Shown here one piece after another: positions 22,302 to 30,308 of a DNA stretch of 64,000 nt. The DNA comes from CBFFRJ01 sp051486985 (GTDB taxonomy: Bacteria > Pseudomonadota > Gammaproteobacteria > Enterobacterales > Enterobacteriaceae). The stretch's first letter is position 1. Each line of letters begins with the position of its first letter. The notes under the pieces were generated by a model. The model was not told the origin of the DNA. It worked only from the letters and a program-made list of their open reading frames with translations, and did not search any database. The stretch lies in NCBI RefSeq assembly GCF_051486985.1, contig NZ_JAHVDV010000010.1, positions 1-64,000 of the forward strand, read 5' to 3'. The position numbers and the translations under genes are program-made.

Positions 22302-22589
22302 ATGGAAATTAAAAGTATTAAGTTTGAATGGAATAAAGAGCTTGAAAATCCGCTGTATAAAACCTATCGGGTTGTTTGCACTATCGTAACAAAAGCAGAT
22401 GTTACGGTATCAGGTTCTACGGACGGTAGAATAGAGAGTACAGATTTATCATCTGATATTTTTCGAGCCTTAAGGCTGGATCGTCATGAAGAAGCTGAAC
22501 ATAGAGCTTTCCTGCAAGCAAATGAAATGCTCTTCTATGCAACGGGAGAGCGCTGCTATGAAAGACCGAGACGTCACAGAGAAGATTGA
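22302..22589 (+). CDS. Small moron protein between head genes
   Basis: A 95-residue protein, MEIKSIKFEWNKELENPLYK and onward, with AAGGCGAGAAA upstream and a terminator immediately after. The DNA is richer in A and T than the neighbouring head genes and the gene is not a usual head component. It was probably inserted between the MuF-like gene and the protease gene. No motif is recognised. Confidence 0.6.
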   Translation: MEIKSIKFEWNKELENPLYKTYRVVCTIVTKADVTVSGSTDGRIESTDLSSDIFRALRLDRHEEAEHRAFLQANEMLFYATGERCYERPRRHRED

Positions 22590-22595
22590 ACCATA

Positions 22596-22617
22596 AACCC
22601 GCTTCTGCGGGTTTTTT
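22596..22617 (+). terminator. Intrinsic terminator within head gene block
   Basis: CCCGC, TTCT, GCGGG then six T residues, directly after the small inserted gene. Late transcripts need Q antitermination to pass it. Confidence 0.85.
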
Positions 22618-22647
22618 ATTGCCTGAAATTCACCATGAGGACCCAGC

Positions 22648-24054
22648 ATGAAACGCAACCGCGTTAACGTGCTGACCGTCGTCAACTCCGCTTCAAACAT
22701 CACCACTGAAACCGTCAACGGCAAGCCACATATCGTGGTTCGCGGCATCACGCCTGTCGTGGACGATATCGTGATGAATCGGAAGTTGTACCCGGCAGCA
22801 GAAATCGAAAAGGCCTACAACACGCTCGAACGTAACCCGATGCCTCTGGGGCACCCGAAGGTGGATGGCAAGCATGTTTCAGCGCGCGATGTTCAGGCGG
22901 TGAACGAGTACCACGTCGGGGCCTGGCTGCAGAACGTCAGCCACAAAGACGGGAAGGTGACGGGCGACATGTACGTTAATCGCCAGTACGCCGAATCCAG
23001 CGATAAGGGCCAGCGCCTCATCAACCGCCTGGATGAGATGGCAGTCGGTACCAACTCCGACCCGATACACATCTCAACCGGTCTGCTGTATTCCCGCATA
23101 GCCGCCAATGGCGAATCGAAGGGAAAGAAATACAACGAAATCGCCACCAACATGATGTTTGACCATGTCGCGGTGCTGCTTGATGAGCCCGGCGCCGGTA
23201 CGCCGGAGGAGGGCGTGGGCATCTTCGTTAATGCCGAAGGTGATGAGACTGAAATTGAGGTCTGCAACCTTCAGGACGCGATTGTTAGCGACAACCGTAA
23301 AGACGGATGGCTGAACAAAATAAAGTTCTTTGTCGCTAATGACGGCGGGATGTCCTTCGACGAGATCGCCGCATCGCTGCGTGAAGCAATTCGCGCAAAC
23401 ACTCCTGATTCTTGGCGCTGTGTCGTCAGCATTTACCCGGACTATCTGATTTTCGAAGAAGAGAAGAAGACCACATCTGGCCGGAATCTATTCAAACAGA
23501 AGTACCTCATCTCTGACGGGGCAGTATCGCTCGTCGGCGAACCTGTAGAAGTCGTGCGCAAACCAACTGAGTACGAGATTAAAACCAACGGAGAGAACGA
23601 TCCGATGAAACAACTGATTATCAATGCGCTGCAAGCCGCTGGTAAGCCGACCGAAGGCAAGTCCGACGCCGAGCTGATGGACGCTTACAACCAGATGAAG
23701 GCCGACGAAGCCGCCGCCAAGAAAAACGGCGACGAAGAAATCGACCCGGCAACCGGCAAGCCGAAGAAAAAAGAGCAAACCACCAACAGCGAAGAGATGC
23801 CAGTCTGGGCGAAAACTCTCTCCGATCAGGTGGCAGCGCTCAACAGCCAGTTCAGCGCAGGCGCAGAGACTGAGAAGGCAAGCATGCGCACCGCGGTGAA
23901 AGCCAAGTTCGGCATGACCGATTTGGCAGTCAATGCCCTCGACGGCGAACCGCTGAAAGAGTTGTTCGCGCAATGCCAGACCTCAACCGGCCTGAATGGT
24001 GCATTCCGCCACCAGGCAACTAACACCCAATCAGTCAGCGAAATGCCGGAGTAA
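22648..24054 (+). CDS. DUF2213 prohead protease-scaffold protein
   Basis: A 468-residue protein. The N-terminal 320 residues fit DUF2213 (VRGITPVVDDIVMNRKLYPA, NPMPLGHPKVDGKHVSARD, HISTGLLY and MMFDHVAVLLDEPG), thought to be a prohead protease. The C-terminal 150 residues are highly charged and helical with Lys/Glu/Ala-rich stretches, typical of a scaffold. An in-frame ATG at 23605 preceded by GGAGAG could give a separate scaffold protein of 149 residues. It precedes the decoration and capsid genes. Confidence 0.75.
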   Translation: MKRNRVNVLTVVNSASNITTETVNGKPHIVVRGITPVVDDIVMNRKLYPAAEIEKAYNTLERNPMPLGHPKVDGKHVSARDVQAVNEYHVGAWLQNVSHKDGKVTGDMYVNRQYAESSDKGQRLINRLDEMAVGTNSDPIHISTGLLYSRIAANGESKGKKYNEIATNMMFDHVAVLLDEPGAGTPEEGVGIFVNAEGDETEIEVCNLQDAIVSDNRKDGWLNKIKFFVANDGGMSFDEIAASLREAIRANTPDSWRCVVSIYPDYLIFEEEKKTTSGRNLFKQKYLISDGAVSLVGEPVEVVRKPTEYEIKTNGENDPMKQLIINALQAAGKPTEGKSDAELMDAYNQMKADEAAAKKNGDEEIDPATGKPKKKEQTTNSEEMPVWAKTLSDQVAALNSQFSAGAETEKASMRTAVKAKFGMTDLAVNALDGEPLKELFAQCQTSTGLNGAFRHQATNTQSVSEMPE

Positions 24055-24057
24055 AAA

Positions 24058-24489
24058 ATGGCTAAAGACGGAAAACACGTAATCCACGCCGGTGGCGTAT
24101 TCCCTAACCCGCTGCTTAACCGTGAAGGTGCGGCGGCAGCGGCCACCAAGCCGGGCACCGTTGGCTTCTTCTCAGCAGGAAAATTCACTGCCTCCGTGGA
24201 TGGTAACGAAGAAGCGATCCTGTATGTCGCTGATTTCGATTATCTGCGCTGCCAGACGGTTGATGATTCAATCCCCATCAACGAGCTGGTAGTCGCCATC
24301 CACCCGATGCAGGGCATGTTTCTGAACGTGCGAGCCGCTGCCGGCACGTACAAAAAAGGCCAGCCGTTATCCATCGCAAACGGCCAGGTGAAAGCCCACG
24401 CTTCTGGCGAGTCCATCCGCGCATATGTCGAAGAAGACACGGCGTACACCGTTGCTGCAGGCGATCTGCTGCGCGTCGTTATCAAGTAA
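24058..24489 (+). CDS. Head decoration or cement protein
   Basis: A 143-residue beta-rich protein (GTVGFFSAGKFTASVDGNEEAILYVAD and AYTVAAGDLLRVVIK). It lies between the protease-scaffold and major capsid genes, where siphoviruses place the capsid cement protein. It begins three bases after the previous stop. The assignment rests mainly on position and size. Confidence 0.7.
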   Translation: MAKDGKHVIHAGGVFPNPLLNREGAAAAATKPGTVGFFSAGKFTASVDGNEEAILYVADFDYLRCQTVDDSIPINELVVAIHPMQGMFLNVRAAAGTYKKGQPLSIANGQVKAHASGESIRAYVEEDTAYTVAAGDLLRVVIK

Positions 24490-24500
24490 GGAGCATCTGA

Positions 24501-25586
24501 ATGCTTGTATTTTCTCGCTCTATCGGTGAACGCACCGGTAACCTCGAAGTCAACCAGGCGCAGTTCCGCGAGCTGGAGATGGCGCGCAACATGAGCTCGC
24601 AGTCTGTCGCTGACTTCATTGCCCGTGCTCGCTTCGGTGAAAACGGACATCTGGACGCGGTGAACGCTGTCGACGATATCCGCCGCATGTACCGCGCGTA
24701 CGACCAGACAGTTCTGGCACAGTTCGAACCGAACACCGAGTTCACCCTCTTCAACGACCTGATGCCACTGTCACGCTCTGTCCGCCTGGAAGAGTCCGTG
24801 TATGAATATGCGCGTACCGGCGGTCGTGGCTGGGCGCACACTTCCATGTCCGGCCAGATTGGCGCGGCGCTGGATGCCCGCGCTTACAGCTTTGACGGCA
24901 CCATGGTTCCGGTGCACGACAGCGGATTTAAGTTCCACTGGCGTGATCCGATCTTCAACAAAGGCTCTGCTCTGGCATCCCTGGCTGATGCGCAGCGCGG
25001 TTCTGTTGATGATGTGCGCCGTAAAATCGTGGAATACATGTTCAACGGTTTCCGCGACTCAGAAGGAAACTTTGTTACTTTCGACGGCAAAACATGGAAA
25101 GGCCTGAAGAACGATGAGCGCGTCGGTCAGGTTGATTTGGGCGCAGCTGGCCTGAACATCGACTTCTCCAGCCGCACTACAACCGCAGAACAGAACCGAA
25201 ACGGTGCGATCGCCCTGCGTGACACCATGAAGATCACCAATAATCAGTACGCTCCGCAGACCTGGTACGTATCCAGCGAGATCATGTCCAACTGGGAGCG
25301 CTATTTCAGCGACAATTACCAGTCCGGCACCATCCTGCAGGAAATCCTGAAGCTGTCCGGCATTGCCGCAGTGAAAGAAGACGCCGAACTCACCGGCAAC
25401 CAGATTTTGGTGGTTCCGCTGACTGCCGGTGTTATCGCTCCGATAACTGGTCAGGCCGTGGGAACTGTTGCTGACCCACGTCAGTTCTACAACAGCGACT
25501 ACATCTGGCGCACCTGGGGCGCTATGGGCCTGATGGTCAAGCAGGATATCAACCTCAAACATGGCGTGCTCTTCGCGAACAGCTAA
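24501..25586 (+). CDS. Major capsid protein
   Basis: A 361-residue protein with the feel of a large-tailed-phage capsid of the DUF2184-like class: a charged N-arm, FTLFNDLMPLSRSVRLEESVYEYART (about 75-100), KFHWRDPIFNKGSALAS and a C-terminal DYIWRTWGAMGLMVKQDINLKHG. It follows the cement gene and precedes the head-tail joining genes. It should have the HK97 fold; a cleaved delta domain is not obvious. Confidence 0.85.
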   Translation: MLVFSRSIGERTGNLEVNQAQFRELEMARNMSSQSVADFIARARFGENGHLDAVNAVDDIRRMYRAYDQTVLAQFEPNTEFTLFNDLMPLSRSVRLEESVYEYARTGGRGWAHTSMSGQIGAALDARAYSFDGTMVPVHDSGFKFHWRDPIFNKGSALASLADAQRGSVDDVRRKIVEYMFNGFRDSEGNFVTFDGKTWKGLKNDERVGQVDLGAAGLNIDFSSRTTTAEQNRNGAIALRDTMKITNNQYAPQTWYVSSEIMSNWERYFSDNYQSGTILQEILKLSGIAAVKEDAELTGNQILVVPLTAGVIAPITGQAVGTVADPRQFYNSDYIWRTWGAMGLMVKQDINLKHGVLFANS

Positions 25587-25596
25587 GGAGAAAAGA

Positions 25597-25962
25597 ATGG
25601 CACTGGTAGAAATCACAGCAGGTAACGTCTTCGCCGGTGCCAACCTCCGCAAACTGGAGGTTGGTGCGGTCGTGGAAGTGGACGATGCAACAGCAGCGCG
25701 CTGGAAAGCGTCTGGCAAAGCAAAGGACACTGACAAGAAGAAGGGCGAAAAGTTGGTGTTTGAGATGGCAACGCCGTCAGCACCGTCAGGTGATTTGTCT
25801 GGCCTGCAAAAGCAACTCGCCGACGCGCTGGAGCAGAACCAAAAGCTAATCGCCGACGGTGAAGCAAAAGACAAGGCACACGCCGACGCGCTGGCAGCAG
25901 AAAAGAAACGCGCGGATGATGCCGAAGCCGCGCTGGAAGAACTGAAGAAGAAGGTGAAATAA
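25597..25962 (+). CDS. Small head protein with coiled-coil tail
   Basis: A 121-residue protein starting at ATG 25597 after AAGGAGAAAAG. The first 50 residues (MALVEITAGNVFAGANLRKLEVGAVVEVDDATAARWKASGKA) match a small family of phage structural-region proteins, called STY1053-like in Salmonella as I recall it. The second half is an Ala/Lys/Glu coiled-coil. It lies directly after the capsid gene. A virion role is likely but undefined. Confidence 0.65.
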   Translation: MALVEITAGNVFAGANLRKLEVGAVVEVDDATAARWKASGKAKDTDKKKGEKLVFEMATPSAPSGDLSGLQKQLADALEQNQKLIADGEAKDKAHADALAAEKKRADDAEAALEELKKKVK

Positions 25963-25964
25963 CA

Positions 25965-26345
25965 ATGGCGACCCCAGTTACGGCTGACGACGTGAAAGGC
26001 TTCCTCTCCGAATTGGGGTATGCCATCCCTGACGCTTTGCTTACTCCGATCCTCTGCGTGGTGAACAAGATTATCCCTTGCCTTGAAGGTGCAGGATATG
26101 ACGACTGCACCGCGCAGCTCATTCTGATTTACGCAGCGGCTCTGATGGCAACATCATCCGGTGCGCGCCGTATAAAATCGCAAAGTTCGCCATCTGGTGC
26201 TTCGCGGTCGTTTGAATACGGAGATGATGGCGTAACGTGGCTTCGAAATACGTTGTCCAGACTCGATATCAGCGGATGCACTGGTGAGTTGCCAATCAGT
26301 GCCGGAAACAGCGTGGGCTTCTTTGATGTGGTTGGTGGCTGCTGA
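25965..26345 (+). CDS. Head-tail connector-like protein
   Basis: A 126-residue protein: a helical front (ADDVKGFLSELGYAIPDALLTPILCVVNKIIPCLEGAGY), then AQLILIYAAALMATSSGARRIKSQSSPSGASRSFEYG. This is the pattern of gp6/gp15-like adaptor proteins under the portal. Its stop overlaps the next start by one base (TGATG). Confidence 0.7.
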   Translation: MATPVTADDVKGFLSELGYAIPDALLTPILCVVNKIIPCLEGAGYDDCTAQLILIYAAALMATSSGARRIKSQSSPSGASRSFEYGDDGVTWLRNTLSRLDISGCTGELPISAGNSVGFFDVVGGC

Positions 26346-26518
26346 TGGAATGGAAATCCGTTAAACAGGCAATGCCGCGCTCATTCGCTAGGGTATGGGT
26401 GATGACCGACACCGGGCGGCAAACTACCGGCTATGTCAAATCGGACGGCGAGTGGTTCATCAACTGCCCGCGCATCCGGGCGACTGGCGCGAAGTTACTG
26501 CGCTGGAGGGAGGGCTGA
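26345..26518 (+). CDS. 57-residue protein in head-tail joining block
   Basis: A short frame, MEWKSVKQAMPRSFARVWVM and onward, coupled on both sides by TGATG overlaps. The beginning resembles the first strand of DUF551-like proteins (W-x-SVKxAMP, W-V-x-TDTG). Coupling argues that it is translated. The role is unknown. Confidence 0.6.
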   Translation: MEWKSVKQAMPRSFARVWVMTDTGRQTTGYVKSDGEWFINCPRIRATGAKLLRWREG

Positions 26519-26868
26519 TGTCATCGGCAGCGAACTGGAGTTACACGGCGAAGGCCACTATCTGGCGCAAGCTGGCAGGTAAAGATGAATACGGCGATCC
26601 AATGGGCTACGCAGCGCCGCAAGTCATCATGTGCGATTACCACGGGGGGTTGTCGAAACGCCTTGCCAGCCTGGGCGCTGAAATCGTCGTGAAGAATACC
26701 GTCTGGACTGAGTACGCACTGGCCGACGCCGGTGACTACCTCCTGATTGGTGAATCTACCGACGCCGATCCGGTTGCTGCTGGCGCTGATGAGGTGCGGC
26801 AGGTTATCCGCTACGCCGACACATTTGAGCGAGTGGCGGACGATTTCGCGATACTGACGGGGGTTTAA
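26518..26868 (+). CDS. Head closure-like protein
   Basis: A 116-residue protein starting at ATG 26518 within the previous stop. It is beta-rich (NWSYTAKATIWRKLAGKDEYGDPMGYAAPQVIMCDYHGG, later VVKNTVWTEYALADAGDYLLIGE), as in head-closure or stopper proteins at the connector. The place between adaptor and tail-completion genes supports this. Confidence 0.65.
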   Translation: MSSAANWSYTAKATIWRKLAGKDEYGDPMGYAAPQVIMCDYHGGLSKRLASLGAEIVVKNTVWTEYALADAGDYLLIGESTDADPVAAGADEVRQVIRYADTFERVADDFAILTGV

Positions 26869-26870
26869 CC

Positions 26871-27335
26871 ATGGGCATCAAAGTGAAGGGCATTGCCCAG
26901 GCGAAAAAACACCTGAACGACATCATCAACGACGTTCAGGGCCGGAAGGCTGTCCGCGCCATCCAGTCGGCGATGATGCTTATCGGCACCCGGGCGGCCT
27001 ATTACACCCCGATCGATACCTCTACGCTGGTTAACAGCCAGTTCAGGGAAATCGATGCAGGAGGCGTGGTTATTACCGGGCGCGTCGGCTATTCGGCAAA
27101 CTACGCGGCGTATGTCCATGAGGCATCCGGCAAGCTGAAAGGCCAGCCACGTGCGCACTTCGGCGTGACCAGTAACCGGTCTGAATTCGGCCCGCAGAAA
27201 CCGAAAGAGTTCGGCGGTGGGACCGGAACGGGCAACTACTGGGATCCTCATGGAGAGCCGCAATTCCTGACCAAAGGCGCTAATGAAGAGCGCGATGCCA
27301 TAGATGCAGTGATGCGCAAGGAGCTTTCGCTATGA
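26871..27335 (+). CDS. Tail completion protein, HK97 gp10-like
   Basis: A 154-residue protein with the gp10-like core: RAIQSAMMLIGTRAAYYTPIDTSTLVNSQF and GRVGYSANYAAYVHEASGKLKG, then a C-terminal FLTKGANEERDAIDAVMRKEL. The phrase YAAYVHE is typical of this family. It joins tail and head; the next gene overlaps by four bases. Confidence 0.78.
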   Translation: MGIKVKGIAQAKKHLNDIINDVQGRKAVRAIQSAMMLIGTRAAYYTPIDTSTLVNSQFREIDAGGVVITGRVGYSANYAAYVHEASGKLKGQPRAHFGVTSNRSEFGPQKPKEFGGGTGTGNYWDPHGEPQFLTKGANEERDAIDAVMRKELSL

Positions 27336-27715
27336 CACCCCTGATGCACGAACGGGTGCGTAACATGTTCGGCGAAGCCGGGCTAACCACCGGTTTCACG
27401 GTGCAGCAGCTGATGTACGACGACCCGGGCGACCTGTCGAAGGCGATCATGGTATTCAGGCCAAACGGCGGGTCAAACATCCGTACCGATCTCGGGTCGG
27501 AATACCACGTCTTGGTTGACGTCGTCGGCGCGAAGGACAAGCGCAAAGACGCGCTGAATGCCGTGCAGCGTATCGTCGATTACGTCCAGATTAACCCAAT
27601 GGCTGACGAGTGTGTCGGTTACATTCAGAACATGGGCGCCATTCCCGCGCCGGTGCTTACTGAAGAAGGGCGAATAGTCTTTCGACTCCAGTTCGCCTGC
27701 ACTTACGGCGAATAG
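27332..27715 (+). CDS. Tail terminator protein
   Basis: A 127-residue protein resembling lambda gpU-type tail terminators: an N-terminal helix, a central beta core (YHVLVDVVGAKDKRKDALNAVQRIVDYVQ), and a final strand RIVFRLQFACTYGE. It caps the tail tube and stops its growth. It is followed by a terminator and then the tail tube gene. Confidence 0.72.
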   Translation: MTPLMHERVRNMFGEAGLTTGFTVQQLMYDDPGDLSKAIMVFRPNGGSNIRTDLGSEYHVLVDVVGAKDKRKDALNAVQRIVDYVQINPMADECVGYIQNMGAIPAPVLTEEGRIVFRLQFACTYGE

Positions 27716-27730
27716 CCATACCAACCAAAT

Positions 27731-27757
27731 AACCCGCTCCGGCGGGTTTTCTTTTTT
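27731..27757 (+). terminator. Intrinsic terminator before tail tube gene
   Basis: CCCGC, TCCG, GCGGG, then TTTTCTTTTTT. Confidence 0.85.
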
Positions 27758-27779
27758 ATACGTCAAAGAGGAGTTTCAA

Positions 27780-28523
27780 ATGGCTAACTGCCCTAACTCG
27801 AACGAGCGCCTTTTCGGCGGTGCGGTCGTGCTGGAAGTCGCTGATGGCTGCCCGGATGTCAAACCGCTTGAATCTGAGTGGAAGGCGCTGGCGGCTGGTA
27901 CGTCGAAGGGCTTCGACTTCAATCCGAACTCGGTCACTTCTGATGCGGATGACGGCGGCGGCTATGTCGAAACCATCATCACCAATAGTGACTTCACCCT
28001 TAGCTTTGAAGGCGAAGTGCGCAAGAAAGATAAGCTCGATCAGTACGGTGTTGGCAAGTTCATCAAGTATTTCGCTGACGAACTGAAAGCTAAGCGCCAG
28101 CCTGGCATCTGGGTGCGCATGGACTACGGCCCGGTTGAATTCATCGGCTACATGAACATCAACGCGCTGAGTTCTGACGGCGGCACCAACGACATCGTCA
28201 CGTTCTCCACCGAGTTCAAAGTCGGCGATGCCAGTACCATCGAAGTTAACGAAGTGACGGCAGTGGCTGTGACTGGAGTAACGGTGACCCCAGCTACCAG
28301 CACAGGCGCGGCAGGCGGCACCAGCACCTTCACGGTGAATATCGCTCCAACCGGCGCGACGAACAAAGATTTCACCGTCGCATCAACCGATCCAACTAAA
28401 GCCACTGCCAGCGCCTCCGGTACCACCGTCACGGTGAACCGCGTCGCCACCGGCAGCGCGCAGATCATCATCAACACCGAAGACGGCAACTTTGTGGCCG
28501 TGCATACGGTTACCGTTACCTAA
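27780..28523 (+). CDS. Major tail tube protein with Ig-like domain
   Basis: A 247-residue protein. Residues 1-160 form the tube domain (GTSKGFDFNPNSVTSDADDGGGYVETIITNSDFTLSFEGEVRK). Residues 163-247 form a bacterial Ig-like (Big_2) domain (VAVTGVTVTPATSTGAAGGTSTFTVNI to FVAVHTVTVT), as in lambda gpV and many relatives. The Ig domain decorates the tail surface and may bind cell-surface sugars weakly. AAAGAGGAG precedes the start. Confidence 0.88.
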   Translation: MANCPNSNERLFGGAVVLEVADGCPDVKPLESEWKALAAGTSKGFDFNPNSVTSDADDGGGYVETIITNSDFTLSFEGEVRKKDKLDQYGVGKFIKYFADELKAKRQPGIWVRMDYGPVEFIGYMNINALSSDGGTNDIVTFSTEFKVGDASTIEVNEVTAVAVTGVTVTPATSTGAAGGTSTFTVNIAPTGATNKDFTVASTDPTKATASASGTTVTVNRVATGSAQIIINTEDGNFVAVHTVTVT

Positions 28524-28583
28524 TGGACATTCCAAAGGGTGGCTTCGGCTGCCCTTGATAATGCTCGTTACCCGGGAAAGAAA

Positions 28584-29261
28584 ATGAATGCACTAATAGA
28601 TATCGGTGAGTTCTCTGTGAGTGATGGCCGTGACGGAGGAAAAGACTACCTGCTGCGGCCTTCCTTGATGGCTATGACGCGGATCGGCAATCCTGCGGAG
28701 ATTGTTCAGGCTTATGCCACCGTGCACGGTAGCGATGTCGCCGCCGGCATCAAGCTCTGTACTGACACTCTTGGCCGTTTCCCAGATTGGCTATCGCCTT
28801 CGATGAATCGCATCGCCGAACGGCTGCTGTCGCTGAGTATGCATATCATGCAGGCCTGCTGTGATGATGATCTCACCCCGATGATAGGTGAGTGGAAGGG
28901 TTGGAGACGGTACGTTGTTTACCGGCCCGGGCAGATGCCGAGAAACGACATTATAGTACTGGCACAGCACCTGATGCAGCATGGCATCGTAGGTAAGGCC
29001 AGTGTTCGCCGCCTGCAGCGCCATGAGTCAGGCGAAACGACGAACGAGTTTAAGGCCTTCGACTACATCAGCGCGGCGCGGAGCCACTTCGGCATGAATC
29101 GGGATGAGGCGGCGGCGCTGACAATGACAGAGTTTCAGATGATGCTGGCTGCCAAATACCCTGACCAAAAAGGCTTCACTCGGGAAGAGTACGACGCGGT
29201 GGCCGATGACTATTTGGCGCGGAAAGCTAGGCGAATGTCAAAAGAGCAAAAAGCCCACTGA
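28584..29261 (+). CDS. Tail assembly chaperone-like protein
   Basis: A 225-residue protein between the tail tube and tape-measure genes, the position of tail assembly chaperones. I recall this family as DUF6246. I chose ATG 28584, preceded by GGGAAAGAAA; a GTG at 28539 would add 15 poorly founded residues. The end is basic (KARRMSKEQKAH), and the stop codon lies in the loop of a terminator hairpin. I looked for a frameshift product: a short -1 frame continues for about 23 codons, but the slip site is poor. Confidence 0.65.
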   Translation: MNALIDIGEFSVSDGRDGGKDYLLRPSLMAMTRIGNPAEIVQAYATVHGSDVAAGIKLCTDTLGRFPDWLSPSMNRIAERLLSLSMHIMQACCDDDLTPMIGEWKGWRRYVVYRPGQMPRNDIIVLAQHLMQHGIVGKASVRRLQRHESGETTNEFKAFDYISAARSHFGMNRDEAAALTMTEFQMMLAAKYPDQKGFTREEYDAVADDYLARKARRMSKEQKAH

Positions 29262-29273
29262 GGTGGGCTTTTT
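29248..29273 (+). terminator. Terminator overlapping tail chaperone stop codon
   Basis: AAGCCCAC, TGAG, GTGGGCTT with A residues before and T residues after; the TGA stop sits in the loop. It can act in both directions. Confidence 0.8.
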
Positions 29274-29464
29274 GGTGTCGAAAAAGTCTATATGCGATCC
29301 CAATCTCAAAGAGCACAAAATGAAGATAGATTTAATACCGCCTAAAACGAACTCAGAAGCTCTACAAAAGGCGTTCATTTAAGGTGCATCCTGGTACACG
29401 CCTGTTTTAGGTGTTTTAGGGCGCTTTTTAGTGACTTTATGGTGGCTCTGAATTCAACCAAGAG

Positions 29465-29493
29465 TTGAAGGATTACCCTTAAGGTAATACACT
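29465..29493 (+). promoter_or_regulatory. Possible moron promoter
   Basis: TTGAAG (29465-29470), 17 bases including the palindrome CCTTAAGG, then TACACT (29488-29493). It is the only promoter-like element seen before the TPR-like gene. The terminator downstream means its transcript must pass an attenuator-like hairpin. Confidence 0.4.
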
Positions 29494-29523
29494 TTTGAAC
29501 ATAAAAACTAGAACGAATCACTT

Positions 29524-29548
29524 GCAAAGCCAATGGCTTTGCTTTTTT
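29524..29548 (+). terminator. Strong terminator in the moron leader
   Basis: GCAAAGCC and GGCTTTGC form a perfect eight-pair stem with a three-base loop and six T residues. It ends 28 bases before the start codon of the TPR-like gene. Confidence 0.85.
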
Positions 29549-29576
29549 GTCACCAAAAACAGTTAGTAAGGGAATA

Positions 29577-30308
29577 ATGAAGGTTCTGCAACCAAAATCC
29601 GGTGAGCTCATTGACTTGCTTAGTGAGTCTTTAATCCAAGGTAAGAACTTGCTCAGCGAATTTGAAGTCCATCGAATCATCAAAGAGGCCCGTAAGTTGC
29701 CTGAGCGTTATCAGGGGCTTTCGATCGAGGGGCTTGCAATGATTGTGTGCGATGAACTTGAGCAAGGTTACGAACTTCTGGACAGAGCTTTGGCACTAGC
29801 CCCTTTGGATGTTGTTTCGTGGGGGAATTTTTCTCGCGCCTTAGGCAACAAAGCAATTTATAGCAAGCAAATCGAGGTGCTAAAGCGAGCTATAGATGTA
29901 TGTGAACCTGATATAACTAAAGAGGCTTTGGTTGTTGGTGCTTTTTGGGCGGACCTTGACTTACTTAGCAAGGCGGTTCATATGGCTAAATCTATGAATT
30001 TGAAACTAACTGATTCTGCTGCAAATGCGATCTCAGTTTATGAAAACCTCCTTGGCTATGGTGATGAGGCGAGGGACGTTATCAATGTTGCACGTGCAGC
30101 AATGTATGTTGCTGAAAAGCACAAGATCCCTTCTGATGTGAGCCGTATAGATTCCACTGATGATGGAATTATCTCATTTAGTATTACTCTGCAAACCAGT
30201 GATCCCGCTTATCTTATAACACTCAATAATGAGTTGATCGATAAGATGGTCGAAGAAGGGTTAGAAATCAGTAATTGCGTTGGTTTTTTCGAACCGGGCG
30301 GTGAGTAA
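29577..30308 (+). CDS. TPR-like helical protein of moron pair
   Basis: A 243-residue protein, starting at ATG 29577 after AAGGGA. Residues 45-150 show repeated helix pairs of TPR character (GYELLDRALALAPLDVVSWGNFSRALGN, YSKQIEVLKRAIDVCEPD). The last 60 residues change to beta-like sequence ending CVGFFEPGGE. It shares a one-base stop-start overlap (TAATG) with the HEPN-like gene. The pair is AT-rich, lies between terminators inside the tail operon, and has no known tail role. It may be a toxin-antitoxin or phage-exclusion unit; this is inference. Confidence 0.6.
   Translation: MKVLQPKSGELIDLLSESLIQGKNLLSEFEVHRIIKEARKLPERYQGLSIEGLAMIVCDELEQGYELLDRALALAPLDVVSWGNFSRALGNKAIYSKQIEVLKRAIDVCEPDITKEALVVGAFWADLDLLSKAVHMAKSMNLKLTDSAANAISVYENLLGYGDEARDVINVARAAMYVAEKHKIPSDVSRIDSTDDGIISFSITLQTSDPAYLITLNNELIDKMVEEGLEISNCVGFFEPGGE

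Larger units (their letters stand above)
29274..29576. other. Non-coding spacer at insertion point of moron cassette
   Basis: This AT-rich stretch holds a 20-codon frame at 29,320-29,382 (MKIDLIPPKTNSEALQKAFI), possibly the remnant of a gene start. It also has a promoter-like pair (29,465-29,493) and a strong terminator (29,524-29,548) before the TPR-like gene. No other gene is supportable. Confidence 0.55.

Noticed and set aside
29240..29389. A -1 frameshift extension of the tail chaperone
   Set aside because: The CAAAAAG site does not allow good re-pairing and the extension is only about 23 codons inside a terminator hairpin.
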